Source: Sulfurimonadaceae bacterium (GTDB lineage Bacteria > Campylobacterota > Campylobacteria > Campylobacterales > Sulfurimonadaceae). Taken from it: a DNA stretch of 5,998 nucleotides. The stretch spans positions 1 through 5,998 of the forward strand of contig JAQUCZ010000079.1 in the NCBI GenBank assembly GCA_028685945.1. The letters are read 5' to 3'. Both the position numbers and the translations under genes were made by a program. Below are positions 1 through 5,203 of the stretch, piece by piece; within the stretch, counting starts at the first letter, position 1; each line of letters opens with the position of its first letter. The notes below the pieces were generated by a model. It saw nothing but the letters and a program-made list of their open reading frames with translations, was not told the DNA's origin and made no database searches.

Positions 1-208
1 TATGTTTGTCGAGGTACTCGGTGATGAGAATCGGTTTTGGAAGCTGCTCCTCTCTTTGTGCACGCTCTTCGTAGCGCACCTCTTTTTGGAGCACCTTAGA
101 ACAGGTGGCGATACACTCGTTGCAGATATGGGTGTGCTCCAAGGAGAACATTTTTTTCACTTCGCTTTGTTTGCGTCCGCAAAAGGAGCATGTTTTTTCT
201 TCACTCAT
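1..208 (-). CDS. clpX: ClpX-type AAA+ protease unfoldase subunit, N-terminal part only (nif-cluster paralogue)
   Basis: The first 69 codons are present and the gene runs off the left edge. The translation starts MSEEKTCSFCGRKQSEVKK and carries a four-cysteine zinc-binding domain, C7-x2-C10-x18-C29-x2-C32. This is the exact spacing of the ClpX N-terminal domain, followed by a further Cys36 as in ClpX. After a charged linker (residues 41-55) comes LPKPILITEYLDKH (56-69), which matches the ClpX segment just before the AAA+ core. The ATG at 206-208 has an AAGG ribosome binding site and lies 12 bases after the upstream stop codon, so it is the third gene of a minus-strand operon. ClpX unfolds substrates for ClpP in the cytoplasm. 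Known: A. vinelandii ClpX2, a nif-linked paralogue, affects NifB and NifEN levels. Inferred: this copy does a similar job rather than being the housekeeping gene. The AAA+ domain is outside the window. Confidence 0.88.
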   Translation of the reverse strand, partial: MSEEKTCSFCGRKQSEVKKMFSLEHTHICNECIATCSKVLQKEVRYEERAQREEQLPKPILITEYLDKH

Positions 209-220
209 AAAATAGCCTTT

Positions 221-1054
221 TTAAGATGTAAACGCTTCGCAAAACGCTTCTAGCGACATAGGAACCACTTCAAGATTGTGCTTTTCGATAAACTTTGCCT
301 CTTTTTTCCCAAGGGGTTTATCGCTGATAACGTAGCCGCCTTCCAAATCAAGGGTGAGTTCGTTGGCGACCATTCTGTCGGTATCGCGATCAAACGAGGT
401 ACCTAAAAAGAGGTATTTTTTAGCTTTTCGCAAGCTTTTTAAAACGCTCGGAACCGCAAAGCCTCCCATCGCTTCGGTGAGCCAATCGACGTAATCGGCA
501 TCGCTTATCACAAAACTAGGGCTCGGAAGGGGCGAGCCCATCGGCTTAAACAAAATCTTCTTGGCATGTTCGAGCGCTTCATCTTCTACGAGAAAATACT
601 TTTTGTTCTCTACGTCCCACTCGTACACTTCGTAACGGTTTTTCTCCGCGCTCAAACGCGCTTTTCCTACCACGAGCGTATGCTCTTCAAACGCCAAAAG
701 CTCTTGGATTTTCGTATCTCTGTTGGTGTCGATGATATAGCACGGTTCCATCGAGACGATACTTTTTTGCAAAGGGGTCGGCATAAAATCTTTTGTATAG
801 ATGTGGTTGATAAGTTGGGTGATGTAGTCCATGCCTCGGCGCTGTTCGAGGTGCATTGCCGCACGGGAATACTCAAACATCAGCCTTTGGCTCATCGCCC
901 GCCCGCCGTTCATGGTTAAAATAAACGAGTCGCTGTCGTGGGGCATCGCTTCCCCCTCTTTGGTTTTCGTATCGTAGAAAATCCCTAGCCCGAAGTAGGG
1001 GACGGTGGTTTGGTTGCGTAGCTCTTTTTTAATCGTTTGGATCGTCTCTTGCAT
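221..1054 (-). CDS. SIR2-like (SIR2_2-type) protein in nif operon, catalytic motifs degenerate
   Basis: A soluble 277-residue protein with the motif order of bacterial SIR2-like domains. VPYFGLGIF (18-26) stands where sirtuins have the GAGxS NAD loop. YIIDTNRD (106-113) corresponds to the IITTNxD strand and keeps Asn111 and Asp113. KPMG (170-173) stands where the catalytic HG normally follows, and PSFVISDADYVDWL (179-192) matches the segment after it. YLFLGTSFDRDTDRM (214-228) matches the LFxGxSxxDxxxR strand. The usual catalytic His is Met172 and the glycine loop is altered, so NAD binding or NAD cleavage is uncertain; a structural or NAD-sensing role is possible. The start at ATG 1054 has an AAAGGA site that overlaps the stop of the NifX-like gene 9 bases upstream. 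Operon position ties it to nitrogen fixation. It could also be a relic of a defence-type SIR2 NADase. The family call is fairly firm; the function is unknown. Confidence 0.75.
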   Translation of the reverse strand: MQETIQTIKKELRNQTTVPYFGLGIFYDTKTKEGEAMPHDSDSFILTMNGGRAMSQRLMFEYSRAAMHLEQRRGMDYITQLINHIYTKDFMPTPLQKSIVSMEPCYIIDTNRDTKIQELLAFEEHTLVVGKARLSAEKNRYEVYEWDVENKKYFLVEDEALEHAKKILFKPMGSPLPSPSFVISDADYVDWLTEAMGGFAVPSVLKSLRKAKKYLFLGTSFDRDTDRMVANELTLDLEGGYVISDKPLGKKEAKFIEKHNLEVVPMSLEAFCEAFTS

Positions 1055-1063
1055 GTTGTTCCT

Positions 1064-1504
1064 TTAGGATAGATTGCGGATATGGGATATTTTTTTTGCC
1101 AGATTGGCACCGATAAGAAAGTTTTTGATCGCCATCTCCGCCGTTTTGATAATAGAAGGGATCTTAAAAACCTCTACGCCGCCGTTTTTGAGCGTATGGC
1201 ATGTGTTTTTGCAAAAATTGTCCGCCAAGAGGTAGCGACACCCGCCGATCACCTCCAAAAGAGAGTAGTGTTCGCAAATATGGTTAAAACAGTTTTGTGC
1301 CTTCTCGTCGCAGTCGCAAACGATTTGATCCTCCAAAAAGTTTTGGCGGAGTATGGCATGCATAGGGTTCGTCATGATCGCATCAAGGCGAACGAGCACC
1401 TCTTTGGGGGTCGTCTCTATAAGATAGATACCGAATTTCGGTGCGGTAAAGGGGTTTTGTTTGTATAAAACAAGTTGCGCATCAAGCGGCAATGCTATCT
1501 TCAT
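1064..1504 (-). CDS. Small Cys-rich NifX/NafY-like (dinitrogenase FeMo-cofactor family) protein
   Basis: A soluble 146-residue protein. Its N-terminus (MKIALPLD, then APKFGIYLIE at 21-30) resembles the first strands and the xxFGxxxxF loop of the Nitro_FeMo-Co family (NifX, NafY, NifB C-terminus). The second half, GGCRYLLADNF (87-97), NGGVEVFKI (107-115) and a terminal helix (about 119-131), follows the family pattern of a dVvixxxxG strand, a GIxvf strand and an AixxfL helix. It has seven cysteines (63, 65, 72, 77, 89, 98, 102), many more than usual for NifX, which suggests metal or Fe-S binding. Family members carry or store cofactor intermediates between NifB, NifEN and apo-dinitrogenase. 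It is the first gene of the minus-strand operon, divergent from nifB, and its ATG is preceded by a strong AGGGGAG site. Similarity is moderate and exact orthology to nifX, nifY or nafY cannot be settled here. Confidence 0.72.
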   Translation of the reverse strand: MKIALPLDAQLVLYKQNPFTAPKFGIYLIETTPKEVLVRLDAIMTNPMHAILRQNFLEDQIVCDCDEKAQNCFNHICEHYSLLEVIGGCRYLLADNFCKNTCHTLKNGGVEVFKIPSIIKTAEMAIKNFLIGANLAKKISHIRNLS

Positions 1505-1520
1505 AATCTCCCCTTTTTAT

Positions 1521-1542
1521 AACGGTGTTTGCATAAATCGTT
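1521..1542. promoter_or_regulatory. 22-bp imperfect dyad, candidate operator
   Basis: Reading AACG...CGTT around a central TGCA, 8 of the 11 symmetric position pairs match (outer four and inner core). It lies about 17-38 bases upstream of the NifX-like start codon, next to its likely -10, where a regulator could act. It does not match FNR, NtrC or NifA sites that I know, and the regulator is unknown. Confidence 0.35.
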
Positions 1543-1573
1543 CTTACATGCCAAAGATACGAACAAACTCTTT

Positions 1574-1592
1574 TACGTACAAAATTGTCGTA
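1574..1592. promoter_or_regulatory. Bulged dyad TACG-t-ACAA-AA-TTGT-CGTA, candidate operator
   Basis: Two 8-base arms are perfectly complementary apart from a single extra T (1578) in the left arm, with a 2-base centre. It sits 17 bases upstream of the sigma-54-like element and midway between the two divergent genes. It could be a transcription factor site or a chance AT-rich palindrome. Confidence 0.28.
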
Positions 1593-1608
1593 GTTTTTCC
1601 ACGCTTGC

Positions 1609-1625
1609 TTAGAACGCCTCTTGCA
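1609..1625 (+). promoter_or_regulatory. Degenerate sigma-54 (-24/-12) promoter candidate for nifB
   Basis: The sequence TTAGAACG-CCTC-TTGCA aligns with the consensus YTGGCACG-N4-TTGCW at correct spacing. The -12 GC is intact, but the -24 element has AG instead of GG and A instead of C. Transcription would start near 1636, about 20 bases before the nifB start codon and just upstream of its ribosome binding site. nifB is sigma-54 dependent in many proteobacteria; the loss of one -24 G makes this only a candidate. Confidence 0.33.
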
Positions 1626-1645
1626 TAGAGAGGGCAACTGATTTT

Positions 1646-1651
1646 AGGAGG
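1646..1651 (+). promoter_or_regulatory. Ribosome binding site of nifB
   Basis: A perfect AGGAGG with 5 bases before ATG 1657 fixes the nifB start. Confidence 0.85.
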
Positions 1652-1656
1652 CGACG

Positions 1657-3075
1657 ATGAGCTGCTGTTCGACCAATCCCGCCGAGGCGTTTATGCCTCA
1701 AGATATTCAAGAAAAAATCCATAACCACCCTTGCTACAGCGAGGGGGCGCACCACCATTATGCGCGTATCCACGTGGCGGTGGCACCTGCGTGTAATATC
1801 CAGTGTAACTACTGCAACCGCAAATACGACTGCTCCAACGAGAGCCGCCCCGGAGTCACGAGCGAGAGACTCAGTCCCGAAGAAGCGGCAAAAAAAGTGC
1901 TTTACGTCGGGGGCGAGGTGCAGCGCTTGAGCGTACTGGGGATCGCAGGACCGGGAGATGCGCTTGCCAATCCTAAAAAAACCTTCGAGACCTTTAGACT
2001 CGTGCGGGAAAAAGCAAGCGATTTAAAGCTCTGCCTTTCCACCAACGGGCTTGAGCTTGCAAGCTACGTCGACGAGCTTGTCAAATACGACATAGACCAC
2101 GTTACCGTAACCATCAACACCGTCGATGCAAGCGGTGAAATCGGTGCAAAAATCTACCCGTGGATCTTTTATAACAACAAACGCTACTACGGCAAAGAGG
2201 CGGCGCAGATTCTTTTAGAGCGCCAAATTGAGGGGATGCAAAAATGTGTCGCAAACGGGATTCTCATCAAAGCAAACTCGGTGCTTATTCCCGGTATCAA
2301 CGATAAACATTTGGTAGAGGTATCGAAAAAACTCAAAGAGATCGGGGTGTTTTTGCACAACATCATGCCGATCATCTCCGAACCCGAACACGGAACCGCG
2401 TTTGGGCTTGCAGGGGTAAAAAGTGCGACCGATCAAGAACAGATGGAGGTACAAGAAGCATGCGGCATGGATATGAAACTGATGCAGCACTGCCGCCAAT
2501 GCCGCGCCGATGCGGTGGGGCTTATAGGGGAAGATCGCGGGCAGGAGTTTACCAAAGAGGTGTTTAGCTCTATGAGTTTCGATGCTTTAGAGAGCCACTA
2601 CAACGTCCAAGCGCGCCAAGAAGCGCAGGCGAAGATCGAAGAGTTTCGCTTTTTCCTTGATCGTGCCAACGAGCGCGTGCGCAAAGAAAAAGCAGAACTC
2701 AGCTCAAGCGGCGAGACGATTTTGGTTGCGGTAACCACGGCAGGCGAGGGGATGATAAACCAACATTTCGGTTCGGTCAGGGAGTTTTTGATCTATGAAG
2801 CGGGTGATAGGGGGGTGCGGTTTATCCACCACCGCAAGCTTGATTACGAATACTGCGCGGGACCCGACGGCACCAACCCGATGGAGCCGATTTTACAAAA
2901 ACTCAAAGACGTCAAACTGATTTTGACCGCAAAAATAGGGGGCTGCCCTCAAAACGATTTGACGGCGGCGGGGATCGTCGCCGATCAGAGCTATGCGTAT
3001 GAGCCTATAGAGATTTCGGTGCTCAAAGCGACGCGCAAGTATTTTAACCTTGCAGAGGAAGCCGAGGTGAATTGA
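1657..3075 (+). CDS. nifB: Nitrogenase FeMo-cofactor biosynthesis protein NifB (radical SAM)
   Basis: NifB is a cytoplasmic radical-SAM enzyme that fuses Fe-S clusters, with SAM-derived carbon and an extra sulfur, into NifB-co, the 8Fe core precursor of all nitrogenase cofactors. This 472-residue protein has the full two-domain form. The radical-SAM motif C46-x3-C50-x2-C53 lies within PACNIQCNYCNRKYDC, preceded by HPCYSEGAHHHYARIH (24-39) and followed by AGPGD (97-101). The NifB-specific CRQCRADAVGLIGED begins at residue 279. A C-terminal NifX-like domain covers about 355-472 (ILVAVTTAGEG; HFG at 370-372; GGC at 428-430). The length is normal and no key residue is missing. It is the first plus-strand gene, divergent from the NifX-like operon, and followed by two palindromes before nifV. 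The gene is intact. Confidence 0.98.
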   Translation: MSCCSTNPAEAFMPQDIQEKIHNHPCYSEGAHHHYARIHVAVAPACNIQCNYCNRKYDCSNESRPGVTSERLSPEEAAKKVLYVGGEVQRLSVLGIAGPGDALANPKKTFETFRLVREKASDLKLCLSTNGLELASYVDELVKYDIDHVTVTINTVDASGEIGAKIYPWIFYNNKRYYGKEAAQILLERQIEGMQKCVANGILIKANSVLIPGINDKHLVEVSKKLKEIGVFLHNIMPIISEPEHGTAFGLAGVKSATDQEQMEVQEACGMDMKLMQHCRQCRADAVGLIGEDRGQEFTKEVFSSMSFDALESHYNVQARQEAQAKIEEFRFFLDRANERVRKEKAELSSSGETILVAVTTAGEGMINQHFGSVREFLIYEAGDRGVRFIHHRKLDYEYCAGPDGTNPMEPILQKLKDVKLILTAKIGGCPQNDLTAAGIVADQSYAYEPIEISVLKATRKYFNLAEEAEVN

Positions 3076-3093
3076 ATCTTTGCGAGTGTTTTT

Positions 3094-3160
3094 ACTAGAT
3101 CCTGAATCGAGTTTGGGATGACTGAACTTTTGTCATTCCGTGCGCGACACGGAATCTAGT
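3094..3160. repeat. Dispersed palindromic repeat, copy 1 (REP/MITE-like)
   Basis: Two 29-base arms (3094-3122 and 3132-3160) are inverted around a 9-base loop. They match at both ends (ACTAGAT..., ...ATGAC) and imperfectly in the middle. The left arm is a variant of the left arm of copy 2 at 5813-5840 (shared TAGATCCTGAATC and GATGAC blocks), and both copies have a 9-base loop. Because it lies 18 bases after the nifB stop it may fold in mRNA and act as a transcript-end or stability element. There is no typical U-tract, so a classic terminator is not supported. Confidence 0.75.
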
Positions 3161-3186
3161 TCAAGATGTCGCAACAATGGACAAAT

Positions 3187-3255
3187 AGGCTCTTTTGGTA
3201 GCACATCCCATTTACGTATGGCAATGAAAAGAGGGATGTGCGACCAAAAAAGCCT
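3187..3255. repeat. Long inverted repeat / hairpin upstream of nifV
   Basis: Arms 3187-3209 and 3233-3255 are 23 bases each and complementary at 21 positions (mismatches 3192/3250 and 3200/3242), around a 23-base loop. It is unrelated in sequence to the preceding repeat. It ends 15 bases before the nifV ribosome binding site, leaving that site free. It could be a MITE-like element, an RNA stability or processing hairpin in a nifB-nifV transcript, or a weak terminator. No target-site duplication or U-run is apparent. Confidence 0.7.
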
Positions 3256-3270
3256 TTGGCATGTGAAAAA

Positions 3271-3277
3271 AAGGTGA
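3271..3277 (+). promoter_or_regulatory. Ribosome binding site of nifV
   Basis: AAGGTGA with 4 bases before ATG 3282. The nearby ATG at 3261 is followed at once by TGA, so 3282 is the start. Confidence 0.7.
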
Positions 3278-3281
3278 ACCT

Positions 3282-4391
3282 ATGGTACGAATCAACGATA
3301 CGACGCTTCGAGACGGGGAACAAGCCCCCTACGTGGCATTTAATACCAAAGAAAAAATCGCTATCGCCCAAGCGCTCGTGGCATGCGGCGCGGATGAGCT
3401 TGAGATAGGCATCGCGGCGATGGGCAAACAAGAACAAGAGGATATCAAAGAGCTTGTAGCACTCAATCTCGGCGTACCTATGATGACGTGGAACCGCGCA
3501 AAAATGAGCGATCTGGAGGGCTCCTTGGCATGCGGGGTACAAAGCGTCGATATCTCGATCCCCGTTTCGGACATTCTTATCGACGTGAAATTCGGCGGGG
3601 ATAAAACGCGGATGCTCAAAGAGCTTGAAAACGTCGTACGTAGCGCAAAAGCGGAGGGGCTTTTCGTGTGTATCGGCGGGGAGGACAGCTCCCGCGCTTC
3701 GCACGAATTTTTACTCGAGGTGATGCAACTTGGGCATTCCCTCGGAGCCGATAGGTTTCGCTACTGCGATACGGTGGGGATCTTAACCCCCACGCAAACC
3801 TACGAGAGGGTCAAAAAGCTTGGCATGTGCGCTCTTTTGCCTATCGAGATGCACACCCATAACGATTTCGGGCTTGCCAACGCCAACGCCCTTAGCGGCA
3901 TAGACGCTGGAGCCGTGAGCGTCAACACCACCGTGATGGGGCTAGGGGAGCGCGCAGGAAATGCGTCGTTTGAGCAGATTGCGATGGCGCTTAAACACCT
4001 TTACGGGCAAAACCGTCACGTCGATCCTCTTGGGATGCGCTCTCTTGCCGATTTGGTCGCAGAAGCGGCGGGGATGAGTATCGCTCCCAATGCCCCGATC
4101 GTGGGGGAGAGAATCTTTGCCCACGAGAGCGGTATCCATGCCGATGGGATGATGAAAGACTCCCATACCTACGAGCCGTTTGATGCCGATGAAGTGGGTG
4201 CAAAACGGGAGTTTCCTTTGGGCAAACATCTGGGGAGCGGAACCGTTATGTACCACCTAAAAGCACTCGGTATCCACGCCGAGAAAAAAACTTTAGGGGT
4301 GCTTTTGCCTACGATACGAGAGATCGTTACAAAACGTAAACGTGTTTTGAACGATGCGGAACTCGTGGCGCTTTACAGGGAGTTTTTATGA
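3282..4391 (+). CDS. nifV: Homocitrate synthase NifV
   Basis: NifV condenses acetyl-CoA with 2-oxoglutarate to make (R)-homocitrate, the organic ligand of the mature FeMo-cofactor. The 369-residue protein is a DRE-TIM-type (HMGL-like) enzyme of normal NifV length. Seen motifs: DTTLRDGEQAP (6-16) with Arg10 and metal-ligand Asp11; GIAAMG (43-48); the metal-binding HTH with NDFGLANANA (His191, His193); GLGERAGN for the glycine-rich loop; and HESGIHADG (281-289). The absence of a C-terminal leucine-type regulatory domain favours NifV over 2-isopropylmalate synthase. Location beside nifB supports this. It follows nifB after a 206-bp palindrome-rich gap, so it may be cotranscribed with nifB or have its own start. 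It overlaps the next gene by 4 bases (ATGA). Confidence 0.96.
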   Translation: MVRINDTTLRDGEQAPYVAFNTKEKIAIAQALVACGADELEIGIAAMGKQEQEDIKELVALNLGVPMMTWNRAKMSDLEGSLACGVQSVDISIPVSDILIDVKFGGDKTRMLKELENVVRSAKAEGLFVCIGGEDSSRASHEFLLEVMQLGHSLGADRFRYCDTVGILTPTQTYERVKKLGMCALLPIEMHTHNDFGLANANALSGIDAGAVSVNTTVMGLGERAGNASFEQIAMALKHLYGQNRHVDPLGMRSLADLVAEAAGMSIAPNAPIVGERIFAHESGIHADGMMKDSHTYEPFDADEVGAKREFPLGKHLGSGTVMYHLKALGIHAEKKTLGVLLPTIREIVTKRKRVLNDAELVALYREFL

Positions 4392-5203
4392 AGCTCTACT
4401 GGCTTAAATTCGGCGACGTGGCACGGTTGGTGGAGATTGCGCAGAGCCTTTCGTGTTTGGCGGACGGCTACCATATGAAACTGCTGCTGATGCATGCGCC
4501 CCATCTCTGCTACGGAGCGTACGAGAACGGTACGCTCGTCGGGGCAATCTTAGGGGTAGAGTACCAAAACTCGGCGACGATAAAATACTGCATTGTCAAA
4601 AAAGAGTACCAAAATCAGGGGATCGGCAAGAGATTGTTGGAGACGTTTTTTGGGATGGTAGAGGCAACAAAGTCGCTGAGTATCCACGTGCAAAAAGAGT
4701 TCGTGCCGCTTTTGGAGCGCTACGGATTTGTAAACGTAATGGAGGTGGGGCGCTTTGTCAATGTGGGCAAAGTGCCGCCGTTTCACTTTACCAACGCACA
4801 TGCCAAGGAGTTAGAGAGCCATAATTTTGAAGCGGTGGTAAAAAAGCTCGATTTTGAAACGTTCGGGGAGGATAGAAGCGAATTTTTGTTTGACGAGATG
4901 GATCGCAACTCCTCTCTAAAATTTGCCCTTAAAGAGGGGTTTCAGCACTCAAGCGTCATCAACGCCAAAGAGGTCTATTTGGGACCGTGGCAGGCACACG
5001 AGAAGGAAGATGCCCACAAAATGATGCGCGGGGTGCTCTATTTTAGAGGACTCAAAAAAGTGTTTGCCGACATCCCCCTTGGGATGCCGCACGTCGTAGA
5101 GTTGTATAAAGAGTACAATTTTGAGGAGAAAGCCCGTTTTTACCATATGCACAAAGGCAAATGCAGCGTGAAGTTCGAGAACATCTACGCGTTTTCCCTT
5201 TAA
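4388..5203 (+). CDS. Two-domain GNAT N-acetyltransferase, translationally coupled to nifV
   Basis: A cytoplasmic 271-residue protein. The N-terminal GNAT domain (about 1-125) shows the acetyl-CoA loop Q75-N-Q-G78-I-G80-K81, then a KRLL helix and the ERYGF strand (110-114). The C-terminal half matches the Acetyltransf_18 (YitH/HolE-type) domain: DFETFGEDRSEFL (155-167), EVYLGPWQAHEKEDA (195-209), and VFADIPLGMPHVVELY followed by MHKG near the end. The ATG overlaps the nifV stop (ATGA), with AGGGAG at 4377-4382 inside nifV, so the two proteins are probably made together. The substrate is unknown. Inference: it may act on a small molecule or a protein connected with homocitrate or nitrogenase assembly; it is not the serine acetyltransferase CysE sometimes found in nif clusters. 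Family call is good, role unknown. Confidence 0.85.
   Translation: MKLYWLKFGDVARLVEIAQSLSCLADGYHMKLLLMHAPHLCYGAYENGTLVGAILGVEYQNSATIKYCIVKKEYQNQGIGKRLLETFFGMVEATKSLSIHVQKEFVPLLERYGFVNVMEVGRFVNVGKVPPFHFTNAHAKELESHNFEAVVKKLDFETFGEDRSEFLFDEMDRNSSLKFALKEGFQHSSVINAKEVYLGPWQAHEKEDAHKMMRGVLYFRGLKKVFADIPLGMPHVVELYKEYNFEEKARFYHMHKGKCSVKFENIYAFSL

Larger units (their letters stand above)
1505..1656. promoter_or_regulatory. Divergent control region between the NifX-like operon and nifB
   Basis: These 152 non-coding bases must hold the promoters for both the leftward NifX-like/SIR2-like/ClpX-like operon and rightward nifB. They contain an imperfect 22-bp dyad (1521-1542), a bulged dyad (1574-1592), a sigma-54-like element facing nifB (1609-1625), and strong ribosome binding sites at each end. 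For the leftward operon a TATAAA-like -10 can be read on the minus strand at about 1515-1520, without a good -35. No tRNA or small ORF was seen here. Confidence 0.7.

Noticed and set aside
2..253. Plus-strand open frame of 83 codons
   Set aside because: It lies opposite the ClpX zinc-domain coding region, which has a clear family match, and has no ribosome binding site or recognisable product.
566..919. Plus-strand 117-codon frame inside the SIR2-like gene
   Set aside because: Antisense shadow of a gene with visible motifs; no ribosome binding site.
1544..1556. TTGGCATG-like -24 half-site on the minus strand upstream of the NifX-like gene
   Set aside because: No GC at the required -12 spacing, so it does not make a sigma-54 promoter.
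3094..3160. Copy 1 of the repeat as an intrinsic terminator for nifB
   Set aside because: The stem is long and imperfect and is not followed by a run of T.
3218..3277. 19-codon ORF starting inside the hairpin loop and ending just before nifV, a possible leader peptide
   Set aside because: No Shine-Dalgarno before its ATG and its codons follow the palindrome rather than a peptide signal.
3156..3704. Minus-strand 182-codon frame running over the hairpin and the start of nifV
   Set aside because: Mostly antisense to the well-conserved nifV N-terminus, with no family resemblance; best explained as a shadow.
4453..4824. 123-codon frame overlapping the acetyltransferase in another frame
   Set aside because: Arg/Gly-rich out-of-frame translation; the GNAT motif is in the other frame.
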